DNA from: Calycina herbarum
Lineage: Eukaryota; Ascomycota; Leotiomycetes; Helotiales; Pezizellaceae
Direction: 5' to 3'
DNA length: 64,000 nt
NCBI GenBank assembly: GCA_001414485.1
Contig: LLEY01000089.1
Span: forward strand, 62,001-126,000
Under the pieces are notes generated by a model. The model ran no database searches and had not been told where the DNA came from. It saw only the letters and a list, made by a program, of their open reading frames with translations. The position numbers and the translations under genes are program-made. Within the stretch, counting starts at the first letter, position 1. Each line of letters starts with the position of its first letter. Below, in pieces: positions 11,789-22,213 of the stretch.

Positions 11789-12232
11789 ATGTCGGCGTCC
11801 AAAGATCAATCTACCCTCAATAGCGCCCCAGGAGCTGGAACTACCTACGGCCCCAAAGATACCAAACCCTCCTCAACAGCAACACCTGCAATGTCTGTCG
11901 GCTCAGCTACAGCAGCAGGCCATGGCGACCATCCAAAAGACAACGCTGACGATAGCAATGCGACATTGCCAAATACGCGAGTCGGACCACAGCAGGAAGA
12001 TCTCGATGGAGAGCAGATGCGAGCACCTGGAGAAGGAGAAGTCATGGATGCACAATTTGACAAGAAGAACGCGGGCTGGGGGGAGCAGAACAGTTTGACC
12101 AGTGATTTGGATAGACAAAAGGCAGAGCAAAAGGGAGCCAGAGAAGAGGTTCAGGCGCAAAGGAACGGTGGTGCCAACGTGGATGGGGGTGTTGGAAATC
12201 GAGTTGAGAGCGAAGGAATGAGTTCAGTATGA
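11789..12232 (+). CDS. Small disordered hypothetical protein
   Basis: A single open frame of 147 residues, start MSASKDQSTLN. It is hydrophilic and rich in Gly, Ala, Asp, Glu, Gln and Thr, with no hydrophobic core, signal peptide or membrane segment. The most conserved-looking part is the centre (GEGEVMDAQFDKKNAGWGEQ), which has an amphipathic look. The composition recalls hydrophilin/LEA-like stress proteins, but no family repeat is present and I do not recognise the protein. It is divergent from palC (480 bp between start codons) and faces the 3' end of the TAF3-like gene about 180 bp away. Confidence 0.65.
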   Translation: MSASKDQSTLNSAPGAGTTYGPKDTKPSSTATPAMSVGSATAAGHGDHPKDNADDSNATLPNTRVGPQQEDLDGEQMRAPGEGEVMDAQFDKKNAGWGEQNSLTSDLDRQKAEQKGAREEVQAQRNGGANVDGGVGNRVESEGMSSV

Positions 12233-12411
12233 GGGATGGAAAAGGAGAAACGGGAAGTAAGAGTAAATTGAGAGTGACGGGGAACTTTCATTGAGTCCTA
12301 CTACCTCTCTTGATCGGACAGATCCATGTATCATACGTACCAAACGATGCCCAACGCTTGAAGCAAACCCAGCCGAACGCCATCGCAATGCATCAAACAA
12401 CTGTACAACCA

Positions 12412-13105
12412 CTAGAAATCCATTTCCTCTATAATTTCGTCCCCTAAAGAGCTGAGAGCGCTGGACTGCCGTCGAGATGACACAATGGATTTGAGGGTGT
12501 TTTCGCTCCGTAGCTTCTCTGTATATTCTGATATACTCTCGAATTCACCACCTTCTATTTTGATGGCTCGAGGTTCCGCGGGTTTCCCTAAGATCGTGCC
12601 ATTGTATCTCGTATCCTCATCGGTTGTGCTGTGTTTCTTCTTGAGAACTATATTTTATTAATGTATGAAAACTACGCGCCAAACATCCAAACTCACCAGT
12701 CAGATAATCATCCTTTGCTCCATCTCCTCCTTCGAGCGCGATCCTCCTAATTTCGCGATTTCGCGGGCCTTGTGCCCAACTAATGAAATCATCCACGCCC
12801 CGAGTGTCTTCTTGGCCGAAGTATTCCTGCTCTCCTAAAGGCATTTCTGGGTAGATTACGCCGCATGATTCCATTGCCATTCGCACATCTTGTAGAGTGA
12901 TATTAAAGGCTAGATCGGGTTCGTCGGCATGATTGACATCAGAGTGAGCCAAAGCGGATTCGGCGATTGTGACCATAAACCTCGCGGCGATATCTGTAAA
13001 GGCATCGAGGACCGAGGGTTTCGTCGAGTGGAATCCAGCTGCGCGCAGCACGTGGAGTACACATGGACGCAAGAGAGCGTGGTGCAAAGCTTGAGGGTTT
13101 GTCAT
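12412..13105 (-). CDS. TFIID subunit TAF3-like, bromodomain-associated histone-fold protein
   Basis: Two exons (13105-12697, 12647-12412) give 214 residues. The N-terminal 90 or so residues form a BTP/histone-fold domain: LHHALLRPCVLHVLRAAGFHSTKPSVLDAFTDIAARF type helices, then DVRMAMESCGVI. The middle (GVDDFISWAQGPRNREIRRIAL) is also typical of fungal TAF3. The spliced C-terminus (EEMDF end) is polar. TAF3 pairs with TAF10 through its histone fold inside TFIID at core promoters. No PHD finger is present, as in other fungal TAF3 proteins. MTNPQ was chosen over an in-frame ATG 21 bp upstream because the family begins just before LHH. TAF8 shares this fold and is the main alternative. It is head-to-head with TAF7. 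Confidence 0.8.
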
Positions 13106-13580
13106 TGTCTGAAGGTAATGGTGCAAGTTTGCTGGATTTCTGGCTGGTTCTGTTCCGAATTCTGGGAGGTTGTGGTGCTGTCTGGTAGAGAAGGTCTCGT
13201 TATCGGACGCAAGCTTTGAAGCAATTTAGAGGGACAGCAAGGTCAAGGGACAAAAGATGTGAAGTTCTTCATGGCCAGAATATTCTGAATCTGCAGCAAA
13301 TGACAATCTTGGAGGTGATTGTCAAGCCTAAGGTGAAGGGAAGAGGGGCAGGTCCAAAAGAGTGCTTGCATGGTAGAGTTCTAGGTACTTGGAGTGAATT
13401 GGCATTTTGGCCGCAATTCGCGCTAGTGGTTTTTGTGAGCAACCGGAGCAGAGCTGCCCTGTCCCGCTCTGGAATATTTCCACCCTTGCCAGCCTTGTCA
13501 TATGCATCCTCTCCCTCTCCCTCTGATTTTCCCACATTCAACACCCTGCATGAGCCGGATCACGATCGATATCTGTCATC
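13106..13580. promoter_or_regulatory. Bidirectional promoter between TAF3-like and TAF7 genes
   Basis: Only 475 bp separate the two start codons, which point away from each other, so both TFIID-subunit genes must be driven from this interval. The last 100 bp before TAF7 are pyrimidine-rich (CTCTCCCTCTCCCTCTG), as in many fungal housekeeping promoters. No TATA box is obvious. Confidence 0.6.
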
Positions 13581-15158
13581 ATGAGTCTTAAAAAAGTCAA
13601 ATTGAAGCTCAATACTGGCGCTGGCAACGGTACTGGCATTGGCGCAGCTCAGTCACCAGCAACTCCCGCAACAGCCACGCCAGGCGGTTCACGGCCAAAA
13701 CTCAAATTTACCACCAAATCCACCCCTTCTACCCCAAAAACCGCTGGAGAAGAGCCCAAACCGAAAAAATCAAAGGCCGGCAGAGCATCGAAACCAAGCG
13801 CCAAACTCGCAGAGAGCAAGAAGAGAGAGCGAGAGGAAAGCGAGGACGAGCAGACAACAGGATCTACGATTGTGGTCCAGGCGCCCCTCCCAAAGAAAGT
13901 CAAGCTCAGTATCTCTGGTGCCAAAACTCCAAAGACCCCGGTCCCGCAGACTCCAATTAATGTAAATGGAGGGTTTAAGGTGAAGGCCAAGGGCAAACCC
14001 AAGCCGCGAATCCCAGGAGATGGATACGATTCAGAGGCTAGCGATCATGAGATCGATCCGATGGAAGAGGAGGAATATATACTGCGACTGCTCCCTGGAG
14101 ATGACTGCGATTACCTACGACAAATGATCATCGACAAGAAAATAGGCATGCCGATTTCAGCAGGTGGTCCAGATATACAAATGAAGTTCTTTGGGCCTGA
14201 CGCGCGACGAGCGGCAATCACGATTCGAGGTCGATGTTACGCAGCTATTTTAGTCGATTTACCATGTATCATCGAAGGCATGAAGAGTTGGGACAAGCGC
14301 GGATGGTGGAAGAGTGCGGATATCTGCCAGATGCTGTGGGTTGTTGCGCCGATCAAGAAGGAAGAAGAAGCGAAGACATTTCCCCTTCCTAAGGAGGTTG
14401 ATCCCAAATCGTTTGCTTATCCTCACGGTATCACACCGCCCATGCATTTTGCTCGGAAACGACGTTTTAGAAAACGAGTTAGTAGAACTGCGATCGAGGC
14501 CGTGGAGAGGACCGTCCAGAGACTCTTGGATGATGATGCGAACGCGGAGTCTACGAAATGGGAAATGATTGATGAAAACGCAGAGAGGAGAAGTCAAATG
14601 TACAGTCCCGCCCCCGGAAGTAGTCCTGGTGGAGACAATGACGAAGACGAATACTCCGAGGATGAAGATGCCGAGGGAGAAGATGATGATACCTCACAGC
14701 AACCGGGCTACTTTAATACTATTCATCATAACGAAGAGGAGGAGGAGGAAGATGACGATGCTCTGATAGCTGAGATGGAAGCCGAGCTTGAAGCAGGCAA
14801 AATGGAAGCATCAACGCCTATGTCTACTACCGCAGCCACACCCTTACCATCCGGTGAAAACGTAGCTCCTGTGCCAGAGGAAGAAGAAGATAGTGGCGAT
14901 GAGTCTATTGAGGGAGATGACGATGATGACGATGACGACGAGGAAGAAATGGACGAAGAGGAGAAAGCCCGACTTCTTGAAATCGATGGTGTCAAGGAAG
15001 ATATTGCGGATTTGGAAAAGAAGATTGAGAATGCTCAGGCCCAAATCGCTACGCAACAGAATCCAATTCTTAAGCGAAGATTGGAGGATAATGCCCGCAA
15101 GTTGAAGGCCGAGTTGCAGATCAAAAAGTCATCCATCGGAGAAGGAGATGAATATTGA
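13581..15158 (+). CDS. taf7: TFIID subunit TAF7
   Basis: One exon, 525 residues. The first 150 residues are Lys/Pro/Ala/Thr-rich and disordered. The TAFII55 N-terminal domain spans about 158-320: EEEYILRLLPGDD, then RRAAITIRGRCYAAILVDLPC, KSWDKRGWWKSADICQML and PHGITPPMHFARKRRFRKRV. This is the fold that contacts TAF1 in TFIID and restrains its acetyltransferase-related surface. The rest is strongly acidic, with Asp/Glu runs near residues 360-390 and 435-460, ending in a coiled coil (about 465-515). The first ATG gives the typical fungal form. It is divergently paired with the TAF3-like gene. Confidence 0.93.
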   Translation: MSLKKVKLKLNTGAGNGTGIGAAQSPATPATATPGGSRPKLKFTTKSTPSTPKTAGEEPKPKKSKAGRASKPSAKLAESKKREREESEDEQTTGSTIVVQAPLPKKVKLSISGAKTPKTPVPQTPINVNGGFKVKAKGKPKPRIPGDGYDSEASDHEIDPMEEEEYILRLLPGDDCDYLRQMIIDKKIGMPISAGGPDIQMKFFGPDARRAAITIRGRCYAAILVDLPCIIEGMKSWDKRGWWKSADICQMLWVVAPIKKEEEAKTFPLPKEVDPKSFAYPHGITPPMHFARKRRFRKRVSRTAIEAVERTVQRLLDDDANAESTKWEMIDENAERRSQMYSPAPGSSPGGDNDEDEYSEDEDAEGEDDDTSQQPGYFNTIHHNEEEEEEDDDALIAEMEAELEAGKMEASTPMSTTAATPLPSGENVAPVPEEEEDSGDESIEGDDDDDDDDEEEMDEEEKARLLEIDGVKEDIADLEKKIENAQAQIATQQNPILKRRLEDNARKLKAELQIKKSSIGEGDEY

Positions 15159-15767
15159 GAATCGTAAGCGAAGGCGGATTTACACATCAGAAAACCATCC
15201 ATTAGATTGGAGCACGAGTTGAGGCTTGTATTAGTTTGTACAAATAGATGGCATGCGGAAGCGCTCTGCATGGCTATATTCCAGCAGGGAGCATGATCGA
15301 TGGATCAACTTGTAGATAAACAGAATTCAATGCGGGTTGGAGATTTTGATGGCGTTTCTAGCCATTTCTAGCCTATTCAATGAATTTGAGGGCCTGCTAT
15401 TCCAGATCCGTGGTAGCCTGGGAGGCATTAGAGCCAAGCTATGAAACCAAATTGAGAAATAAACTCTAGTATCTTCCTCAATGGTGTTTTGCGTGTTTTG
15501 TACAGATCTCCAATTTCTTACACAACACTTACAAACATACAAGTGGCATGGAAGTGCCATATCTCTCCTTCTACACAGCCTCTTTTCCCTTCCGGGTATG
15601 CTACAGCATGAGATATAATCCCAGATCTGCTCTTCCGTGCCTTCCACCTCTCATCATCCAAACCCAAACATCTCACTCCCTTCCAACTCCCTTTTCAACC
15701 AGCCTAACATATTGCTTCCACCAAACCATCCCCATCCTCCACCACAGCCCATAACCATTCAAAAAGC
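15159..15767. other. Convergent intergenic region, TAF7 and mL54
   Basis: About 600 bp between two convergent genes; it should hold both 3' UTRs. No coding or structured element is evident. Confidence 0.45.
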
Positions 15768-16549
15768 CTACATACTCTTCAAATAATTCTTCGTCTTAAT
15801 AGCCTTCCTCCTCTCCTGCCTCATCGCCTTCCTAATCTCCTCCCTACCCGTCACAGCCCCCAACGCGCCCTCCACCGTACCCTCCTCGTTAGAAGGGAGA
15901 TCGATAGATTGCTGCGTGAGCGGGATCTTGGGCTCGAAGATGGAGGTGTCGCCTGATGCTAGGAGGGCTGCTTCGAGTTTGCGTTGGCGCTTGGCTGCTT
16001 TTCGACGCAGTTTTTTGGATTTAGCTGGAGGTGGCGATCGCGGTTAGTTTCTGTGATTTGCTTGAATGGAACTGGGGGAGGATAGGAAGGGTGGTTAGGA
16101 AAGGGGATTGGAAGGGAAAATGGTTGGGAATATGGGTAATGGGACATACAAAATTCATCTCCCTCCCCGCTCTCTTCTCCCTCGCCTGTTGAGGACTTCT
16201 TCGCATCTAATATTCTCCATAACCACTCGGGGTACTCCTCCTCCGCCAATGCAACGGGGTCATCTCGTCCTTGTATATAGTTTATTCCCTTCATCACCTT
16301 GCCCGCAGGGCATGAGGACACCGGTATCGCTGCTGCTTTTGGGGCTTTGGGTTTTAGAGGTGTGCTGAGGGAGGGGGTTGAGATAATTGGTGTTGCTGAG
16401 GAGGCTGGATTTGAGGTTGAGGGTGTAGGGGCGGGTGTTGATAGTGGTGGTGTGGAGGTTGAGAGAAAGGGAGAGGTTGTTGTGAATGCGCGGATTGGGA
16501 GGGAGGGCCTCAGGGAGGAACCCTTTCGGAGACAGGAACGACAGATCAT
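15768..16549 (-). CDS. MRPL37: Mitochondrial large-subunit ribosomal protein mL54 (yeast Mrpl37)
   Basis: Two exons (16549-16150, 16024-15768) give 218 residues. The start MICRSCLRKG... gives a basic, Arg/Ser-rich mitochondrial presequence followed by a long Thr/Ser/Pro low-complexity linker. The family core is GINYIQGRDDPVALAEEEYP followed by EWLWRILDAKK; the splice then yields DEFSKSKKLRRKAAKRQRK, a typical basic ribosomal motif. The protein ends in an Arg/Lys-rich helix (REEIRKAMRQERRKAIKTKN). mL54 is a mitochondrion-specific component of the 54S subunit. An in-frame ATG lies 60 bp upstream, but MICRS fits a targeting signal better. Confidence 0.85.
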
Positions 16550-17260
16550 TGTTGGGTTGTTGTGGGCGATTGATACGGTTTCGAGAAGGAATTGTGAGTT
16601 GGAGCTCAAAAAGTTTGGATGTGGTACGGGGGCCGGGTTATGACGGGGGTGCTGGCAATATAGATTTTGGATGCGCTTTGGTCACTAGAACTTATATCAT
16701 CATTTGGTTTTAAATTTCAGATGGATTCAAATATGTCAATTGGCTTGATATCCTAGAAAGACTTGAAGTCAGATTGATTCATTTGTCTAATTTGAATTTA
16801 AAAAGACCGAAACATTGCAAGTCGAGCTTTAAGAACTCTGGATGTCTACACCGGCCCAGTTGATCGAGAATTGAGTGGTAAGTTTTCAGAGAAGTAAATC
16901 TGAGTACTTTCGGTATAATTCCTGGGTATGAACCCGAACTTGGAGAACCACCTAAAGAATGTGTATGCAGAATGAAACGTAAGCATCCCCCAACATTGGA
17001 GCTTCGAGCTCTGAGGGACCCATGTCCGATGAAAGGCCTACGAAGAGTGGTTCACAGTTGTAAGATTTGGTTATATACAGTGGGAAATATTTGAAGCAGT
17101 GACCAACTTCAATTCCCTAAAACACAAGCTGGTGATCGGTGGGAGCTCGTATTCCATTCTACCATAAGCTCTGGCTTCATCATACAAGCGCATTTCTTCC
17201 AATTGAAGCGCTCAAGATCCCCTTCCATCAAAGCTTCCCAGATCGTGCGCCCATAATTCC
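16550..17260. other. Intergenic, mL54 promoter and complex I subunit 3' side
   Basis: About 700 bp, moderately AT-rich, without a supported gene or repeat. It should hold the mL54 promoter and the 3' UTR of the complex I gene. Confidence 0.4.
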
Positions 17261-17687
17261 TCACTTTCCGTTCTCTTGTTGTTTAGTGATGTAGTGTGTT
17301 TGCTCGAACAGGTATCCTCGAATCTTCGATTCCTTCAATAGCTCGAAATAACGTTCTATAATTCAATTGTCAGCCAAGTTGTATATAAAAACTTCTCCTA
17401 GAACTTGAGATTATAGTTTCCCCATAACTCTAACCAAAAAGGCGCAACCTGGGCTTACCTCTTAGCACTCCGCACTTCTCCAGATGGTTGACTCCTTCCC
17501 GGTAATAGCACTTTCCAAGCTCCTCTCTGACCAACCGTGCCATCATGCTCTTGACCCATTGCTCTCTGATAATTGCATCCTGCGCTTGCTTGAATCGCTT
17601 GGTATCATCGTAATCGACTCCGTCAAAGGTCGGGGGGACTGTAGGCTTCTTCGCCAGGAAGGCGGCGGACTCGGGAGTTGGGGCCAT
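17261..17687 (-). CDS. NADH:ubiquinone oxidoreductase NDUFB10-like subunit
   Basis: Two exons (17687-17459, 17355-17261) give 107 residues. The sequence FLAKKPTVPPTFDGVDYDD, a long amphipathic helix (QAQDAIIREQWVKSMMARLV) and CYYREGVNHLEKCG match the small fungal complex I subunit of about 12 kDa equivalent to NDUFB10/PDSW, a Cys-containing intermembrane-space subunit of the proton-pumping membrane arm. The splice places RERYFELLKESKIRGYLFEQ after the Cys motif. There is no cleavable presequence, as usual for this subunit. It is divergent from the nsr1-like gene, with 427 bp between start codons. Confidence 0.78.
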
Positions 17688-18114
17688 ATCGAGGAACGGC
17701 AGATGTATAGTTTCGTAGGGGGTTTGACTAGGTATGCAGGAGACTTGAGTTGTAGGTTGGTTGGGCTGTCAATTCCAATATCGAGAATCCCCAAGTACCC
17801 TTCGTAATCCAAGTCGAGGTTCGTCAAGTTCACAATTCCAAGTCACGTGCTAAAGATGTCGTTCGCCTTGGCATGTATTCACGCTAACGCCGTTCGAGCA
17901 CTAGCGCACCCCGCTAACAGATAAACGCAGAAATTTTTCTGCGCGATAAGAGCTTTCGCCCACCGCCTCGCGATATAATTCAAGCCTTCCCCCCTAACCT
18001 CTCCATCTTCCCTTCACATCTTCCCATCCAACTCTTCCACCAACCTCATTCTTCCTCCCTCAATTCCATCCTCTCCACCCTTCCCACACACACATACACC
18101 CCCCAATCATCAAA
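17688..18114. promoter_or_regulatory. Divergent promoter, complex I subunit and nsr1-like gene
   Basis: The 427 bp between two divergent starts contain a strongly pyrimidine-rich tract just before the nsr1-like ATG (CTTCCCTTCACATCTTCCCA and similar, about 17990-18110), typical of highly expressed fungal genes. Confidence 0.5.
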
Positions 18115-19759
18115 ATGGGAAAGACCAAGGATACCAAGACTGGCAGCAAGTCCAAGTCTGAGGTCAAATCAATTTCAAAAGTCAAAAATGCATCCATCAC
18201 TAAACCTTCTCAGACTCCAATTGCCAAGTCCAAGGCCATCGCCAAAGACACCGCCACCAAGGTCTCTGCCAAAGACTCGAAGAAGTCCAAGAAGGTCGTC
18301 AAGGAGCCAACCCCATCCTCCGACAGCGAGTCCGAGGACAGCTCTGCTTCCGAGTCTGAGGAGGAGAAGGTCGTCGCAAAGCCAGTCGCCAATGGCAAGA
18401 CCAACGGAAAGGCAAATGGCAAGGCCGTTGTCGCAAAGAAGGTAGCTAAGTCTGATTCCGATCCTTCTGATTCATCAGACGATGATTCTGAGGCATCCGA
18501 TTCTGACTCTACCAATTCAAAGTCCGATTCCGACAGTGATGATTCTTCCGACAGCGACTCTGAGGAGGAGGCTAAACCTGTAGTCAAGAAGGCCGTCGAG
18601 ACCAGCAAGAAGGCTGTTAATGGTGCCGCAAAGGCTGTCGCCAAGGCTACTGTAAGTTTTCTTCATCCATCCATCCAATGCTCATCGCACTAACAATTCC
18701 CTTAGGAGGATTCATCATCCGGTTCCGATTCCGACTCTGATGATTCCTCCAGCGAAGTCGAGACACCTGCTGTTAAGGCCAAGAAGGACGAATCCTCTGG
18801 ATCCGACTCCGACTCTGATTCCAGCGACTCTGAGAGCGAGGCCGAGGCCGCCCCATCCAAGAAGCGCAAGGCTGATAACGAGCCAGAGGCCACCACCAAG
18901 AAGGCAAGGACCGAGGAAGTTGAGGATACTGGAAGCAAGAACTTGTTTGTTGGTAACTTGAGCTGGAACATTGATGACGAGTGGTTGTACAGAGAGTTCG
19001 AGGAGTTTGGAACCATCACCCGCGCAAACGTTCTTACTGATAGAGAGTCTGGCCGCTCCAAGGGTTTCGGTTACGTTGAGTTTGATAGCTCTGCCTCTGC
19101 CGCCGCCGCTCTCGCTGCCAAGAAGGGTTCTATGATTGATGGTCGTGAGGCCAACGTTGACTTCTCTACCCCACGAAATAACGACGCTCCTCGCGATCGT
19201 GCCGACAACCGTGCTAAGACCTTTGGTGATTCCCAAAACCCACCATCTGACACTCTCTTCGTCGGTAACTTGTCATTCGATGCTGATCAAGATGCTGTTG
19301 GAGAGGCATTCGGAGAGCACGGAACTGTCATCAACGTCAGACTCCCAACTGATATGTAAGTACCCAATTATTTTACAACACTTATTGATTCTAACAACGT
19401 GTAGGGACTCTGGTAACCCCAAGGGATTCGGATATGTTACTTTCGACTCTATCGATGGAGCCAAGGCTGCTTTCGAGGCCATGAAGGGACAAGATATTGC
19501 CGGTCGTCCAGTCAGACTTGACTATGCTACTCCTAAGCCAGATCGTGCTGCTGGAGGTGGACGAGGTGGTGGCCGTGGAGGCGGACGTGGTGGCTTTGGC
19601 GACCGTGGGGGACGTGGAGGTGGTCGCGGAGGCGGACGTGGAGGATCCCGAGGAGGGTTCGGTGATCGTGGAGGACGCGGAGGTGCTCGCGGCGGTCGTG
19701 GTGGAAGCACCAACCGTGGAGGCTTTGGAGATTTCCAAGGCAAGAAGCAGACCTTCTAA
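18115..19759 (+). CDS. nsr1: Nucleolin-type pre-rRNA processing protein (Nsr1/gar2 family)
   Basis: Three exons (18115-18651, 18706-19355, 19405-19759) give 513 residues. Order of parts: a Lys/Ser-rich N-terminus; several acidic-serine blocks (SDSESEDSSASESEEE and similar) that are probable CK2 substrates; RRM1 beginning NLFVGNLSWNIDDEWLYREF with RNP1 KGFGYVEF; RRM2 beginning TLFVGNLSFDAD with RNP1 KGFGYVTF; and a C-terminal GGRGGG-type RGG domain. This is the exact layout of yeast Nsr1 and fission-yeast gar2, which act in the nucleolus in 18S rRNA processing and 40S assembly. The RGG tail is an expected arginine-methylation substrate. A repeated GTGGGCTT motif follows downstream of the stop. 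Confidence 0.93.
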
Positions 19760-19860
19760 GCGAAGGCTGTTTATGGGCTGTCCAGTTTTGCCGCACTCTA
19801 GATTGATACTTCGGTACCTTTCTATACTGTCCCGTGGGTTGTTCGTTGGCTTTGTGGGTT

Positions 19861-20145
19861 GTGGGCTCTTTTGACTTCCCTGCTTCTGATAGCAGCTGTG
19901 GGCATTGAGATCAGACTTGTGGGCTTGAGACATTACACAGTGGGCTTCGTTTGTTGGCTTGTGGCTGTCCCGATCCTCCCTTGACACACTGGGGACTTGA
20001 GCTTTTATGATGCATGTAGTGGGCGTTTGGGATACCTTGAACATTTTCCTGTGGGCTTTGAACATATCACGAAGTCGAAATGAACCTCCTTATTTTCTAT
20101 CCTTTGGGTAGATATCTTGGAGCGGATCGAGCTTCTTGTGGGCTT
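19861..20145 (+). repeat. Dispersed GTGGGCTT motif array downstream of nsr1
   Basis: GTGGGC-type octamers occur at 19861, 19898, 19919, 19940, 20019, 20051 and 20138, several extended to GTGGGCTTTGAG or GTGGGCTTGAGA. All are on the strand of the nsr1-like gene and probably lie in its 3' UTR. A TCCCGA, matching the nucleolin recognition element, is at 19968-19973. Confidence 0.55.
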
Positions 20146-22213
20146 TGAGGAATTCATCATGTTTGTGCTTGGCTTGGAGTGGAGGGGAAAAAAGTTCTTT
20201 GTTTTTAGGTGCGACGATAATTTTCTCTGTCCTAGTGTGGTGCGGTAGTTTCGCACAAGGACTGTTTGTACTATTCTATGGTGAGTATCCCCGCTTGCTC
20301 TTCGGAATCCAATCAATGTACTGCCTCAATCCGTTTCTCAGTTGTGGTGAACTCAATTAATAAAAACTTTTACAAAATAATTTAATTCTTCATGATGTGA
20401 TTTACTGGTATTCGTTTCAAGCGAATCGTGGATTCATGTTCACCCCCCTTCTCTTCAGTGCAGCTATCACTCCACGCGTTTTAGTCTCTTTCGGAAGTCA
20501 CTTTTCCATGGTTTCTCTAGTTGTCGGGGACTCAATTCAATATCGACTTTTGTTTACCCACATTTTCTTTCTCTCTCTGGGAAGGCAAATATCTCCCACT
20601 ACCGCCAAGAAAAATATATTACTCAAGTACCCATAACGATCCTGTCCAAACTTTCAGAAATTCATACCAAGCTTGTCTATGTTTTAGATTGACTTGCAGG
20701 ACTTGGAAGAATACCTCCGAAGTCTCTTGCCCCAACTTGTGGAATTTCTAAGTGCTACTGAGTCATAGATCTAGGGAGAACCAGTTGTATTATCTGATAA
20801 GCTTCCAGAATTGTTTACGATGTGGATGGATGTCATGGTGGATGAGGCTCAAAATGTCCACTTGTACTTGCGGGCCTAACTCGGGTCGGGAGGTCGGGTC
20901 AGGGCAGGTTTTGCCGTGATTTAGAGTTAACCATATTGAGTCTTGTTTGGTGTTTTCTTCATTTCCTTCATTGTGTATTTTGAGTCGCGCTCGAAGTTGT
21001 TTGTTTGTATTCGTGTAGTAAAATGGGTTGAAGATTTAGGATCGAATTACTAGTCATGGAAAATTATGTTGCTATTTTTGGAGATTCAAAGATTGGTCTG
21101 TTTATGCACCACAGGTATTCTTCATCAACTCAGCCTCGTGGAAGTTCGTAGGTAAAGTGGGATATTTCCAGCTTACCCAGAAAAAAATATCGAGTTGTGT
21201 TCTTGCCCATGGTTGGAAGAGCCTTGTATTTGTTGGAATCGAAAGAAACAATCCCGAATCAAACGAATCCAGATGACGCATCCATACGCGTTTCTAGGTC
21301 CTTCCTTGTGCCTTTTCAGCGTTATTTGTCTTTATTCGTATGAAATTGAGATTACGGGTTCGAGCTCTTTGACATTGGGGTTGCTGGAGGTGGACGGACA
21401 TTCATATCGAAGTGGACGTTCTGGATGCCGATCGCAAGCTGACCGTGGCATTGGAGATTTTGACATTTTCCGAGGAAACATTTCGCGGAGGACGTGATTG
21501 GATGGTAATGAAATGGAGGTACGGGACGGACGAGCTGTTTTGAAGTAAATCAGATTCTTCTTTTATGGTTTTTTTGTTTTGCTTGGTTGTGGACGCATAT
21601 TTTTGTTAGTGTAAACCTTTTTCCGTAATTTTGCAACTTTTCCACAGCAAATCTCTCTCTTTCAAAAACAATTCCGTTCTTTTCCACAATACTAACACAG
21701 CCTCGAATGAGCACGTACACCCATTCTTACCGTTCTCTGATCCCAACACCTTGTTATTCTTTGGATCTCCCTCGCGTTCAGCCGGGAAGCGAGCACGAAT
21801 TCCAAGGTTGAACTTGTAAACATCAGCCTTGTTTCTGCACTTTTTTGACAGACGTCTATAATTTAGGCTTATATTTCGTGGCAATGTGGACGCAGGAAGA
21901 CTGGTTCTCGGTCCCTCCAAAGCCCTCTTTTTTCTTTCCCCTTCCCCGATGCGATGTGGTGGGGGGAGTGGATGAGGTTCAACCGTGCCCACAAGTTGGG
22001 TCTGCCCTGTTATGGGTATGGATCGTCATTAATTTGGAGAATTGGCATCGCGATGGGAGAGAAAAAAAGACTTGGCTTTGTTGTATATATAGGGTCCTTA
22101 TGCTCTTTTGAGAAAGTCTATCATCATCAAGTATTCTTTTACTTGCCACTTTCGCTACCGTGTTCGGTTTTCATTTTTATACACTTTCGTTTTTTTTCAT
22201 ATCTACTTCAAAT
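20146..22213. other. Intergenic, tyrosinase upstream region
   Basis: Two kilobases without a supportable gene; short open frames have no recognisable content. The last 120 bp before the tyrosinase ATG contain a TATATATA stretch (about 22083) and a pyrimidine-rich leader, a plausible core promoter. Confidence 0.4.

Noticed and set aside
18210..19236. Long minus-strand open frames opposite the nsr1-like gene
   Set aside because: They are shadows of repetitive Ser/Asp/Glu coding on the plus strand.
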